From Azorhizobium oxalatiphilum (GTDB taxonomy: Bacteria > Pseudomonadota > Alphaproteobacteria > Rhizobiales > Xanthobacteraceae): 64,000 bases of DNA. Of this stretch, positions 47,512 through 58,026 are shown piece by piece (position 1 is the stretch's first letter; every line of letters starts with the position of its first letter). The translations under genes were made by a program, and so were the position numbers. Where the stretch lies: contig NZ_BMCT01000008.1 of the NCBI RefSeq assembly GCF_014635325.1, positions 62,001 through 126,000 of the forward strand, in the 5' to 3' direction. The notes below the pieces were generated by a model. That model was not told where the DNA came from, did no database searches, and was given only the letters and a program-made list of their open reading frames with translations.

Positions 47512-48096
47512 ATGGTCAAACTGAACAAGATCTACACCCGCACCGGGGACGATGGCTCCACCGGGCTCGGCACCGGCGAGCGGGTGCCGAAATACGATCT
47601 GCGGGTTGCCGCCTACGGCACCGTGGATGAAGGCAACGCCGTCATCGGCATCGCCCGGCTGCATCTTGCGGGCTATCCGCAGGTGGATGCCTGCCTTGCC
47701 CGGGTGCAGAACGACCTCTTCGATCTCGGCGCCGATCTGTGCGTGCCGGAGCGTCCCGACGCGCCGCCGCCCGCCTTCGAGGCGTTGCGCATCGTGGCCG
47801 CGCAGGTGCGCCGGCTGGAAGAGGATATCGACCGTCTCAATGCGGAGCTGTCGCCGCTCACCTCTTTCATCCTGCCCGGCGGCACGCCGGCGGCGGCCCA
47901 TCTGCATCTGGCACGCACCGTGATCCGGCGGGCGGAGCGGGAAATGGCGGAACTGGCTCGCACGCCCGGCGAGCACGTCGGCAGCGAAGCGCTGCGCTAC
48001 GTCAATCGCCTGTCCGATCTGCTGTTCGTCGCCGGGCGCTTCGTGAACGGGCATGGTGCCAACGACGTGCTCTGGGTGCCCGGCGCAAGCCGATAG
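47512..48096 (+). CDS. Cob(I)yrinic acid a,c-diamide adenosyltransferase, PduO type
   Basis: A 194-residue trimeric-helical-bundle enzyme that adds adenosine from ATP to cob(I)alamin. The ATP loop TRTGDDGSTGLGTGERVPKY is at the N-terminus and the active-site helix RTVIRRAEREMAELA lies in the C-terminal half. The genome therefore uses adenosylcobalamin. It follows the HIG1-like gene, its usual neighbour in alphaproteobacteria. Confidence 0.93.
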   Translation: MVKLNKIYTRTGDDGSTGLGTGERVPKYDLRVAAYGTVDEGNAVIGIARLHLAGYPQVDACLARVQNDLFDLGADLCVPERPDAPPPAFEALRIVAAQVRRLEEDIDRLNAELSPLTSFILPGGTPAAAHLHLARTVIRRAEREMAELARTPGEHVGSEALRYVNRLSDLLFVAGRFVNGHGANDVLWVPGASR

Positions 48097-48244
48097 AGCC
48101 GGCGTGCGGGTTTGGTGTTGCAATAGCCTGAAATTTTGTTCAGCTCGCCTTAGTTTTTGCAGGGCACTCTTTTCTAATGCGCTGCACGGTGCGTCGTTCG
48201 GCACCGTCATCGGCCGCTGTGGTTCGTGAAATCCGGGGATTTTG

Positions 48245-49672
48245 ATGATGAACGTTGCTCCGAAGGTTGTCCCGGTCATTCTGGCTGGCGGCACCGGCAC
48301 GCGGCTGTGGCCGCTGTCCCGGCAGAGCCTGCCGAAGCAGTTCATTTCGCTGGTCTCCCACAACACCCTCTATCAGGACACGCTGCTGCGGGTGGCGCAG
48401 GGCGCGCTGTTCCTGCCGCCGGTGGTGGTGACGGGCGCGGACTTCCGCTTTTTCGCCAGGCGGCAGGCGGCCGAGATCGGCATCACCCCCACCATTCTGC
48501 TCGAACCGGCCCGCCGCGACAGCGGCCCGGCGCTGCTGGCCGCCGCCGCTTACGTGCGCGACCTCCATGGCCCGGACACGCTGATGCTGGCGCTGGCCGC
48601 CGACCATGTGGTGACGGATACCCCGGCCTTCCTCGCCTGCGTGGAACAGGCCGCCGCGGCCGCCGCCGCGGGACATGTGGTGACTTTCGGCATCACGCCC
48701 AGCGCGCCCAGCACCGCCTATGGCTATATCCGCGCTGGGGCGCCGCTGGATGGTGGTGTGGCCGCCCGTGTGGAGCGCTTCATCGAGAAGCCGGACCTTG
48801 AGGCAGCCGCGCGCTATGTGGCTGACGGCTATCTCTGGAACTCCGGCAATTTCCTCTTCCCCGCCGGCCTGATGCTCGCCGAGGGCGCGCGGCTGGAGCC
48901 CGAGCTGACCGCCTGCGCGGAAGCTTCGGTGGCGAAGGCCCGGACCGATCTCGGCTTCCTGACGCTTGATGCCGCCGCCTTCGGGGCGGCGCGCGCCATC
49001 TCCATCGACTTCGCCATTCTGGAGCATACGGACACGGCAGCGGTGGTGGCCGGTGCCTTCGGCTGGTCCGACATCGGCGCCTGGGACGCGGTGCACGCGG
49101 TGAGCGCGCAGGATGAGAACGGCAATGTCATGCAGGGCGCCGTGGCGCTGCACGACAGCCGCAACAGCTATGTCCATTCCGACGGCAAGCTGGTGGCGGG
49201 CATCGGCCTCGATGGCCTCTCCGTCATCGCCACCGACGATGCCGTCCTCGTCATGCCCTCGGACCGCGCGCAGGACGTGAAGGGGCTGGTCGGCGCGCTC
49301 ACCGCCTCGCGGCGCAACGAGGTGAACGAGCATCTGAAGATGCATCGCCCGTGGGGCACCTATCAGACCATCTGTCGCGGGGAGCGGTTCCACGTGAAGA
49401 AGATCATGGTGGAGCCGGGCGGCACGCTCTCGCTGCAGAAGCACCATCATCGTGCCGAGCACTGGGTGGTGGTGCGCGGCACGGCGGAGGTGACGCTGGG
49501 CGATAAGGTGTTCACCGTCAACGAGAACGAATCCACCTATCTGCCCTGCGGCAGCGTTCACCGGCTCGCCAATCCGGGCCGGATTCCCCTGGAGCTGATC
49601 GAGGTGCAGACCGGTTCCTATCTGGGCGAGGACGACATCGTGCGATTAGAGGATGTCTATAGTCGGCAATAA
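48245..49672 (+). CDS. manC: Mannose-1-phosphate guanylyltransferase / mannose-6-phosphate isomerase
   Basis: A 475-residue bifunctional enzyme: the N-terminal nucleotidyltransferase (about 8-290) with GGTGTRLWPLSRQSLPKQF and FIEKPD makes GDP-mannose, and the C-terminal cupin (~345-475), with RPWGTYQTI and GGTLSLQKHHHRAEHWVVV, interconverts fructose-6-P and mannose-6-P. ATG 48245 was chosen; the TTG codon just before it and a second ATG just after are alternatives. It opens the glycan region and supplies GDP-mannose to gmd and rmd further on. Confidence 0.94.
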   Translation: MMNVAPKVVPVILAGGTGTRLWPLSRQSLPKQFISLVSHNTLYQDTLLRVAQGALFLPPVVVTGADFRFFARRQAAEIGITPTILLEPARRDSGPALLAAAAYVRDLHGPDTLMLALAADHVVTDTPAFLACVEQAAAAAAAGHVVTFGITPSAPSTAYGYIRAGAPLDGGVAARVERFIEKPDLEAAARYVADGYLWNSGNFLFPAGLMLAEGARLEPELTACAEASVAKARTDLGFLTLDAAAFGAARAISIDFAILEHTDTAAVVAGAFGWSDIGAWDAVHAVSAQDENGNVMQGAVALHDSRNSYVHSDGKLVAGIGLDGLSVIATDDAVLVMPSDRAQDVKGLVGALTASRRNEVNEHLKMHRPWGTYQTICRGERFHVKKIMVEPGGTLSLQKHHHRAEHWVVVRGTAEVTLGDKVFTVNENESTYLPCGSVHRLANPGRIPLELIEVQTGSYLGEDDIVRLEDVYSRQ

Positions 49673-49817
49673 ATGCTGACCGGTGCGCGCAGCGGGCTGT
49701 TGGCGGCTGCGCGAATGATCTAAAGGGGCGGAGGTGGTCATGACGGGATGGCACTTCGCCTGTCCCATTTCCAGTGTAGAGCCAGCGGTCGGGCAACCGG
49801 CGGCCGGGATCGGATAG

Positions 49818-51230
49818 ATGCTTCACCTGCTCCACAAGCCGGCACCCATTATCGAGGAACGTGGGCCTGACTGGTTCGCACCCGCGCGCCCGCGTCCGTA
49901 TTCCAGGCGCCCGCCGAGCCTCGACCTCATGCTCGCGGCCAAGCGCAGCCTGATCTCCATCTGGCAGGAAAGCGATTACGCTTCCACCCATGGCGACATG
50001 CGTCTGTTCGGGCGTCAGGTGGTACTCGCCAACTCACCGGAGACGGTGAAGTACGTGATGGTGACACGGCACGAGAATTTCGAGCGCAAGAGCCCGCAGA
50101 TGCGGCGCGCGCTGGAACACCTGCTGGGCGACGGCCTGTTCATTTCCGATGGCGAGACCTGGCGGCGGCGGCGGCCGCTGGTGGGCGACATCGTGCACAA
50201 GAACCGCGTGCCCACCTTCGGCCTCACCATGGAGCAGGTGACGCTGGCCATGGTCGAGCGCTGGCGGGCGCTGCCGGCGGGTACGTCCTTCAACGCACTT
50301 GGCGAAATGGCGGAGCTGACCGCCGAGATCATCTCCCGCGCGGTGTTCGGCAACCAGCTGGGTGCGGCGGCGGCGCAGGACGTGGTGGAGGCCTTCACCC
50401 GGTATCAGGGCCTGATCGACAATTTCAACATCGGCTATTTCCTCGGTCTCGACGAGGGCCTGCCGGTGTTCCGGGGGCCGCGCCTGCGCAAGGCCGTGGC
50501 CCAGCTCGACCGGGTGATCGACAAGGTGGTGAGCGACCATCTGGAAGGCCGGGGCGACCACGACTCCATGCTGGACCTGCTGGTGAAGCGCCAGCAGAAG
50601 AGCCCGGAACTGGGGCTCGACGTCTCGGCCCTGCGCAACGAGGCGGCCACGATCTTCATGGCCGGGCACGAGACGACGGCGGCGGTTCTCACCTGGGCCT
50701 GGTATCTCATCTCCAATGCGCCCTGGGTGGAAGAGGCCGTGCTGGCGGAGCTGGATCGCGTCTGCGGCGGCCGGGTGCCGACGGTAGCCGACGTGCCGCA
50801 GCTGGACTGGTGCCGCTCGGTGATCGAGGAGACGCTGCGCCTCTATCCGCCCGTTCCGATCCTCGCCCGGCAGGCGAAGGAGGCGGACAGAATCGCGGAT
50901 TTGGATGTCGATCCGGCAGCTCTCGTGGTGGTTGTGCCGTGGCTCTTGCACCGGGCGGTAGGATTATGGGACAGTCCGGAACGCTTCATGCCGGAACGTT
51001 TCCTCGCGAATCGCCCGATCCCATACAGTTATGTACCTTTTGCCATCGGGCCGCGCATTTGTGCTGGTCTGGCATTCGGGCTGACCGAATCGATCTTGTG
51101 CTTTGCCATTCTGATCCAGCAATTCCGGGTTCGGGTGGTGCCAGGTGTCAGGGTGGAGCCGATCAGCCGCCTTACGCTACGTCCTGCGGGTGGCTTGCCT
51201 GTGACGGCGGAGTGTCGGCGCGTTGCGTAG
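49818..51230 (+). CDS. Cytochrome P450 inside the glycan locus
   Basis: A 470-residue soluble P450 with all key features: I-helix AGHETT (282-287), ExxR as ETLR (338-341), PERF (387-390) and the haem loop FAIGPRICAG, Cys415 being the haem ligand. The N-terminus has no membrane anchor and resembles the bacterial type with a proline-rich start. It lies between manC and a glycosyltransferase module, 145 bp after manC, on the same strand, and no ferredoxin or reductase gene is in sight. The substrate may be a glycan lipid, a sugar-linked compound or something unrelated to the locus. Family certain, role unknown. Confidence 0.93.
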   Translation: MLHLLHKPAPIIEERGPDWFAPARPRPYSRRPPSLDLMLAAKRSLISIWQESDYASTHGDMRLFGRQVVLANSPETVKYVMVTRHENFERKSPQMRRALEHLLGDGLFISDGETWRRRRPLVGDIVHKNRVPTFGLTMEQVTLAMVERWRALPAGTSFNALGEMAELTAEIISRAVFGNQLGAAAAQDVVEAFTRYQGLIDNFNIGYFLGLDEGLPVFRGPRLRKAVAQLDRVIDKVVSDHLEGRGDHDSMLDLLVKRQQKSPELGLDVSALRNEAATIFMAGHETTAAVLTWAWYLISNAPWVEEAVLAELDRVCGGRVPTVADVPQLDWCRSVIEETLRLYPPVPILARQAKEADRIADLDVDPAALVVVVPWLLHRAVGLWDSPERFMPERFLANRPIPYSYVPFAIGPRICAGLAFGLTESILCFAILIQQFRVRVVPGVRVEPISRLTLRPAGGLPVTAECRRVA

Positions 51231-51355
51231 GTTCCTGATAAAAAAAGATCCGATTAAGTCGTCGATGTCGAATAAAATCTGAACGAGGGTATGTATTTGC
51301 CTCGCTCCCGTTTTTCGCGTGAGCTGTATGGCTTTGATGCATGATTGGGTAAAAA

Positions 51356-51832
51356 ATGACGCGAGAAGCAAATCCGACTGTTCTTGATGACGACCGTATT
51401 TCTGATGCGGCGCAACGAGTTATTGAACGATTTAGACTAAGGGAGGCTGCGCCGGAAATTCCAGTTCGTGCGCTCCCGACGCTGCAGATCAATGCTCATG
51501 ACTCGGGGAGCGTTCTGCTGGCGATCGACGACATGCGGCAGGCTATAGATCGCATGGATCGGCTGTTCCAGCATCGCGATGCCACCTATGCTGCAGCCTT
51601 GGGACAGATCGAGCGTCAGTTGGCGCGACTTGAGGGGCGCGTCGATGCGCTGGCGGCGGAAAATGCGATGCTCTCCACCGCACCGGGGATCGACGCCGAG
51701 TGGGTTCTCGGCCGCCATCAGATTGCAAGTTCGGCTATGAAAAAGGAGTTCGCAAACATTCTCGACTTGATGCGCACCATGTTGGATGAGGCGCGGGCCA
51801 TTCATGAAATCTCCGTCAAGAACGGGAAGTAA
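51356..51832 (+). CDS. Coiled-coil protein of unknown function, first gene of the GT/TPR module
   Basis: A 158-residue protein without a recognised family. The N-terminal ~35 residues are polar; residues ~55-110 are rich in heptad-like pattern (LLAIDDMRQAIDRMDRLFQH, QIERQLARLEGRVDALAAEN), so a coiled coil is likely; the C-terminal helix (SAMKKEFANILDLMRTMLDE) may be another. No signal peptide or membrane segment. It is AT-richer than manC and the P450 gene. The next gene starts 2 bp after its stop, so it is expressed together with the glycosyltransferases. It could be a scaffold or chain-length/regulatory partner; this is a guess. Confidence 0.7.
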   Translation: MTREANPTVLDDDRISDAAQRVIERFRLREAAPEIPVRALPTLQINAHDSGSVLLAIDDMRQAIDRMDRLFQHRDATYAAALGQIERQLARLEGRVDALAAENAMLSTAPGIDAEWVLGRHQIASSAMKKEFANILDLMRTMLDEARAIHEISVKNGK

Positions 51833-51834
51833 GA

Positions 51835-52947
51835 ATGTCACGCGTCTTTCACTATTCGCCAGCAATACCGGTGCGCGACGCAATTGGATTTTCGACAAGA
51901 TCGCTGTATTCCGCGATGTTGTCGGCTGGGCTGGAGACTTATCTGGTCTGTGATCAGGACTCGATCAGTTCTGCGCCTATATTTACGCTGAATGTAGAGC
52001 AGATGCTCGCTCTCCGTCCTGGTTCGCAGGATCTTATTATTTTCCATCATTCATTCCTCGATCAAAATGTCGATCGTATTCTTTCTTTGCCCTGCAAAAA
52101 AGTAATCGTTTATCATAACATAACGCCGGGGCATTTTTTCCGCGATGCTGGCCTGGGCTGGCTGGCCGATGCGTGCGATGAGGGCCGTCAACGGCTTGGA
52201 AGCATGTCGGCCATGTTTGACCGCGTGGTGGGTGATTCCGAATTCAATGTTTCCGAGCTTGAGGCCCGCGGGTATCCGCGTGGTCATGTCATTCCGGTCT
52301 TCTACGACGATCTCTTTTTTCGGCGCCCCTTTGACGATGCCGAGGCCGAGTTGAGATCGTTCAACGGAAGCTGCATCAACATGGCGTTCATAGGGCGCTT
52401 TGTTCCGAATAAAAGGCCCGATAACCTCATCAGAATTGCCGCGCTTGTCGGGAAAATGTCGGGGCGCAAAACCAAGCTGCGTTTGTTCGGCAAATTGTGG
52501 GATCGAACCTATTTCCGCACGCTGTGGCGCTTGGTTGAAGATCTTGGCCTTGAAGATGCTGTTTCGTTTGAGCTTAACGTCCCGCGCGAAGGGCTGAAGA
52601 GCGCATTGAGCTCATCGGACGCTTTTGTATCGGCAAGTGAGCATGAAGGCTTCATGGTCCCGTTGGTCGAGGCGTTCGCGACCGGATGCCCGGTTGTCGC
52701 CTTGGCTTCTTCTGCCGTTGTGGGGACTTGCGGGAGCGCCGGACTGCTGGTGACTGAGCCTGACCTGGAGCAAATGGCTGCGCGCATTGTATGCATCGCC
52801 GAGAATCCTGATCTGAAGCGCTCCCTCATGCGCGTGCAGGCGCAGCGCTCGGAGGATTTCTCATCCTTGAAAACATTGAACAAATGGAACTCGTTGCTTG
52901 GCGAGTTTCTCCCAACATCCTTGGTGAAGCATGAAAATCGCGTTTGA
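51835..52947 (+). CDS. GT-B glycosyltransferase (family 4 type), first of three
   Basis: A 370-residue retaining-type glycosyltransferase. The N-terminal half is the acceptor Rossmann domain (HYSPAIPVRDAIGFSTRSL); the C-terminal half has the sugar-nucleotide site (FIGRFVPNKRPDNLIRIAAL then SASEHEGFMVPLVEAFATG, with the E-x7-E-type motif). It probably uses a GDP- or UDP-sugar. Its end overlaps the next glycosyltransferase gene by 17 bp. With its two partners it likely builds a repeating unit containing D-rhamnose; the linkage made is unknown. Confidence 0.85.
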   Translation: MSRVFHYSPAIPVRDAIGFSTRSLYSAMLSAGLETYLVCDQDSISSAPIFTLNVEQMLALRPGSQDLIIFHHSFLDQNVDRILSLPCKKVIVYHNITPGHFFRDAGLGWLADACDEGRQRLGSMSAMFDRVVGDSEFNVSELEARGYPRGHVIPVFYDDLFFRRPFDDAEAELRSFNGSCINMAFIGRFVPNKRPDNLIRIAALVGKMSGRKTKLRLFGKLWDRTYFRTLWRLVEDLGLEDAVSFELNVPREGLKSALSSSDAFVSASEHEGFMVPLVEAFATGCPVVALASSAVVGTCGSAGLLVTEPDLEQMAARIVCIAENPDLKRSLMRVQAQRSEDFSSLKTLNKWNSLLGEFLPTSLVKHENRV

Positions 52948-54517
52948 TGGCGGCTGTTTTCAACAGGGGATACTCGGTGGAATTTACCAGGTCGCATGCG
53001 GTTTTCTAAATGCTGCGCGAGCCATGGATCCGGCGTTCGATGCCCTTCTTGTCTGTGACTCAAGGCTGGGGACGGTCCGAGCCGAAGCCATGGCCGGGCT
53101 GACCTGGACCCCTGAGGTCATATATGCGCCCGTCTCGCAGTCGTACGATCCGCCAGAGCCGTGGCCGACGGTCAGGGACCCCGAGGTTCGCCTGTTCATT
53201 GACGGGGCAATCGTAGCGGCTGAGATCGATGAGGCGGTGATAACGTATCGTGGCCCCACGCCGGAGCGTGCGTTCGTGGTGCTGAGCCGGGCGGCGGTTG
53301 ATCCCGCCGGTACGGATGGTCGCAAGCGGGGCATTCGCCTGAAGACCGTCACGATTGAATCGGCCACGCGGACCAGCCGGGTGGCGGGTACGGACAGGCG
53401 TCTGCAATCCGGTTTCCTCTCCGGTGCCGGCCGGGGGTGGACCGACGGTGCGGGCTTTATTCCGCTCGAGGTCTTCGCCGGTCACACGGGGGATGTCACC
53501 CTCACGATCGTTTACGAGGCGCTCAGTGGTTACGCCTTGGATCCAGGTCCCGGTGCAAATATGCTGGTGCACTTGCGCCGGCTGCGTCTCTCCGCCGAAC
53601 GGCACGCACTTGTTTCCGATCTGGCGTTGCGCCTCAAAGAAGCCGGCTGCCATGCCTATATGGCCAACCATTTCACACCGTTGATCATGCCTGAAATGGT
53701 AAATGTGGCGTGGGGGTACGATATGATTCCCGTGCTGTTCCCGCACTATTTCAATCCCGACGCCCGCATTAATTTCCAGAACAACATCAAAGTCTTTTCC
53801 GCTGCGGATCGCATCTATGCGATTTCCGACTGCACCCGTGCGGACATGATCGAGCATGGGAAGCTCGAGCCCGATCAGGTGATCTCATCCGGCATATCGG
53901 TATCTCCCGGCATATCTGCGCGGAGCAGCGCCGAGGTGGACGAGGTTATCGTGCCGTTGGGCTTGCGCCGCAAAGGCTACATCATCGCTGTTGCCACGGT
54001 CGAACCGCGGAAAAATCACCTGCGACTGCTGAGAGCTTATCGGCAAATGCGGTCGCAGATGGCTGATTGTCCGGATCTCGTCATCGTCGGTAAAATGGGG
54101 TGGGGCTTTGATCGAGTCTTGTCCTACCGGCACGAGAACGGCATGGAGGATTGTGTAAAAGTACTTTCCGATCGTACGGAACATGAACTGTCCTGCCTCT
54201 ATAGTGGGGCGTTGTTCAGCGCTTACGTCAGTGTTTACGAAGGTTTCGGGTTGCCGATACTGGAGTCGATGGTGTGCGGATGTCCGGTCTTGACCTCGGA
54301 TCGGTCCAGTATGGTGGAAGTCGCAGGCGGCGCTGCAAGGTTGGTTGATCCCTATGACGTGCAGTCAATCGCTCTGGCTCTACAGGAGATGAGCCAGAAC
54401 GCCGAACTTCGGGGCGATTTGATCGCTCTTTCCCGAGCACGGACCCATAGTTATTCATGGCAGAGATCGGCGGGAATCATCGTTGATGATCTCAGAATGC
54501 TAGCGGATCAGAGCTGA
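52931..54517 (+). CDS. GT-B glycosyltransferase with an inserted beta-rich domain
   Basis: At 528 residues this is longer than its neighbours. Residues 1-~80 start the acceptor domain (FDGGCFQQGILGGIYQVACG). Residues ~85-222 are an insertion of beta-strand character (FLSGAGRGWTDGAGFIPLEV, then HTGDVTLTIVYEALSGYALD), reminiscent of glycan-binding beta-sandwich modules. The acceptor fold resumes, followed by the donor domain (VATVEPRKNHLRLLRAYRQM then YVSVYEGFGLPILESMVCG). It overlaps both neighbours (17 bp upstream, 1 bp downstream). The insertion may bind the growing chain. The family is secure, the insertion's function inferred. Confidence 0.82.
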   Translation: MKIAFDGGCFQQGILGGIYQVACGFLNAARAMDPAFDALLVCDSRLGTVRAEAMAGLTWTPEVIYAPVSQSYDPPEPWPTVRDPEVRLFIDGAIVAAEIDEAVITYRGPTPERAFVVLSRAAVDPAGTDGRKRGIRLKTVTIESATRTSRVAGTDRRLQSGFLSGAGRGWTDGAGFIPLEVFAGHTGDVTLTIVYEALSGYALDPGPGANMLVHLRRLRLSAERHALVSDLALRLKEAGCHAYMANHFTPLIMPEMVNVAWGYDMIPVLFPHYFNPDARINFQNNIKVFSAADRIYAISDCTRADMIEHGKLEPDQVISSGISVSPGISARSSAEVDEVIVPLGLRRKGYIIAVATVEPRKNHLRLLRAYRQMRSQMADCPDLVIVGKMGWGFDRVLSYRHENGMEDCVKVLSDRTEHELSCLYSGALFSAYVSVYEGFGLPILESMVCGCPVLTSDRSSMVEVAGGAARLVDPYDVQSIALALQEMSQNAELRGDLIALSRARTHSYSWQRSAGIIVDDLRMLADQS

Positions 54518-55719
54518 TGCGCATCGCGGTATTCAGCACTTACGATATTTCACCTGCGGAGAACGGTGGAGAGACCCGTCTCGTCAACATATATTCTCGG
54601 CTCTCTCGGACCGAGGACATTCGTGTTCTGTCCTACGATATCCGGATGTCAGGCGGCTTGCGAAAGACGGCCCTGACTCCCAGCCTCCAGAATATTGTGG
54701 CGGGAATTTCGGACCGGGATCGCCGTCGTTATCAAGATAGCGCTGACAGCGTCGAGCTATATACGCATGACGTTATGTGTATTCAGACTTACGCTTTCAC
54801 TGCGGAATTTCTGAATGAAGTTGATGATGCGATGAGTTGGGCCGACGTGGTGGTCCTTACTCACCCGTACATGGCTGACCTCGTGCTGCCTAAAAGAAGG
54901 CGAAATCAGCTTGTCATCTACGAAGCCCATAATGTGGATCGCCGTGTCAAGGCGGCATATTTCAAGGACGCGCGCGACCGTGTCCTGGGCAGTAGCTTCG
55001 TGGCAGAAACGGGCCGCTGCGAAGCGCGCTTGGTCCGTGAGGCGGATCTTATCCTTGTCGTCAGCGAAGACGACCTGAATGGTTTCATCAATGATTACGA
55101 CGCGGACCCCGTAAAGCTCCATGTGATTCCAAACGGTGTGACGGTTGGCGCGTTTGATGCCATCCTTAAGGATGCGCGTCTTGCTTTCCGCGAGGCGGCC
55201 GGTCTTGTGGATGTCGACGTGGGCGTATTTCTGGGCAGCGCGTACGGCCCCAACATTGAAGCTTACCGCCTCGCACGGCAGTGGCTCAGCGACGGTGGCT
55301 TTTCCGGGGATATGCTCATCATCGGCCGGATCGCCGAAGCCTATAACGGGTCGTGGCCGAAAGTCGGCTTCCGGGAGCACTGGCTGGGATTCGTGACCGA
55401 TGTGGCCAAACGACTCTATGTCTCCTCGGCCGATTTCGCGGTCCAGATCATGACCTCTGGCGGAGGCACAAATCTCAAGCTATTCGACTACATGGCGTCC
55501 GGTGTGCCGATCATCTCGAACTCCTTCGGAGCGCGGGGCGTGCGTGAGAATGATTGGTTCATAAAAGTTGAATCTGCCGCCGATATGAGAGACGTCCTCG
55601 CCCAGCGAGAATGGAGCCGTGAGAGCGCAAAAAAAGCAGCTGACACGGCATATCATATCGTGTCGCGGGACTTCGACTGGGATCAGATCGTGGCCAAATA
55701 TCGGACCTTGCTCGGATGA
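54517..55719 (+). CDS. GT-B glycosyltransferase (family 4 type), third of the module
   Basis: A 400-residue protein with an N-terminal domain having DISPAENGGETRLVNIYSRL and a donor domain with DLILVVSEDDLNGFINDYDA, DVGVFLGSAYGPNIEAYRLA and VQIMTSGGGTNLKLFDYMAS, the last being the pyrophosphate/nucleotide-binding region of this family. It shares a base with the previous stop and overlaps the TPR gene by 4 bp. AT-richer than the genome average, like the rest of the module. Confidence 0.83.
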   Translation: MRIAVFSTYDISPAENGGETRLVNIYSRLSRTEDIRVLSYDIRMSGGLRKTALTPSLQNIVAGISDRDRRRYQDSADSVELYTHDVMCIQTYAFTAEFLNEVDDAMSWADVVVLTHPYMADLVLPKRRRNQLVIYEAHNVDRRVKAAYFKDARDRVLGSSFVAETGRCEARLVREADLILVVSEDDLNGFINDYDADPVKLHVIPNGVTVGAFDAILKDARLAFREAAGLVDVDVGVFLGSAYGPNIEAYRLARQWLSDGGFSGDMLIIGRIAEAYNGSWPKVGFREHWLGFVTDVAKRLYVSSADFAVQIMTSGGGTNLKLFDYMASGVPIISNSFGARGVRENDWFIKVESAADMRDVLAQREWSRESAKKAADTAYHIVSRDFDWDQIVAKYRTLLG

Positions 55720-56906
55720 TGAGTAGTTTTTTCGAGCTGATCTCGTCGCGTGGCCGTAGGGCAGGGCAACTCCTTCTTGAGGCCGATCGGGCCCGAGACG
55801 CCCAACAGTGGCAGGACGCTTCGAAGGCATATGCCAAATATCTCTCCCTTCGGCCTGAGGCGTGGGCTATCCGGGTACAGTTGGGTCACGCCCTGAAGGA
55901 AAGCGGAGATTTCGAGGCCGCGGAGAATGCCTATAGCGCCGCTGCGACTGCCGCCCCTTTCAACGCCGACGTGTTGCTGCATCTGGCGCATGCGAAGCGC
56001 AGGGCCGGCCGGTGGAACGAAGCCGAGTTGTTGCTGCGCAATGCTGCGGCATCGCTGGCATCGCAGCCGGGCGGTGAAGAGCAGGCGCGTCTGAAAAGTG
56101 CTGTTGAGGCAGCGCTGGCCTCACATCACCGAGATCGGGGTGACCTGTCGCGCGATCGAGGTGATTGGGCCGACGCCGCGCGTGCATATCAGGCCCACCT
56201 GCTGGCATATCCGGAGGATCACGAAATATGGATCCAACTGGGAAATATGGCCCGCGAAGACGGCATGGTGGATCTTGCGCAGCATGCCTACGGCAGGGCG
56301 CTGGCGTTCGACGCGAGCCAGGCAGAGGCGGGTGTGCAGCTCGCCAAGATCGGGATCGGTTCCGCTCCGCGGGGTCGAACAAGGCAGGGCGTACAGCAGG
56401 AAAGCGTTGTTGGAGATGCCGGGGCGGCAGCGAGTGCGCCGCTGCCGGAGGCCGATGCGCCTCTACATATCGGTCTCGTGCCGGACGAGGTCCTCCTTAC
56501 CGCCCCGCCTCTCCCGGCACCGTTGTCTTGCGAGCTGACTGAGGCCAAGGGCGATGCAGTGCTGGATCTCCTTCTGGCGGCTCAGACGGCGCGAGACCGG
56601 AGGGATTGGCCTCAGGCTTGCGCCTTGTACGAAACCTACGTCGCACGTAGTCCGGCGGACGCTAACGCCTGGGGCGAATACGCTCTGGTGCTGCTCGAGG
56701 TCGACCGCTTCAAGGATGCGTACGATGCATTGGTGCGTGCCGAGCCTGCTGGCGATCACCCCACGGCACGAGTCAGTGAGAAGGTAGGACTGCTGCGCCG
56801 TCTCGGTTATACGGCCGAAGCCGAACGTGTTGCGTTGAAATTTGCGATGCGTTACGGCCTAAGTCCTGCGCTGGCAGACCAAATGACCGGCGGCCGTCCG
56901 AAATGA
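55716..56906 (+). CDS. Tetratricopeptide-repeat protein
   Basis: A 396-residue protein with several helix-turn-helix repeats of TPR type (ARDAQQWQDASKAYAKYLSL, then AWAIRVQLGHALKESGDFEA in the N-terminal part; more at ~100-210 and ~285-370). A Pro/Ala-rich linker lies at ~220-275. No signal peptide is visible. It is the last gene of the overlapping module and presumably a scaffold for the glycosyltransferases; this is inference. TPR-containing partners occur in other bacterial glycan-building systems. Confidence 0.78.
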   Translation: MMSSFFELISSRGRRAGQLLLEADRARDAQQWQDASKAYAKYLSLRPEAWAIRVQLGHALKESGDFEAAENAYSAAATAAPFNADVLLHLAHAKRRAGRWNEAELLLRNAAASLASQPGGEEQARLKSAVEAALASHHRDRGDLSRDRGDWADAARAYQAHLLAYPEDHEIWIQLGNMAREDGMVDLAQHAYGRALAFDASQAEAGVQLAKIGIGSAPRGRTRQGVQQESVVGDAGAAASAPLPEADAPLHIGLVPDEVLLTAPPLPAPLSCELTEAKGDAVLDLLLAAQTARDRRDWPQACALYETYVARSPADANAWGEYALVLLEVDRFKDAYDALVRAEPAGDHPTARVSEKVGLLRRLGYTAEAERVALKFAMRYGLSPALADQMTGGRPK

Positions 56907-56968
56907 GACATTTAATTTGACGCATTTGCGACCGGTGAGATGAAACTCCAGTTGGCGCTCCGCAGTAG

Positions 56969-58012
<1,044 letters not shown>

Positions 58013-58026
58013 GCGGAGACCGGGAT

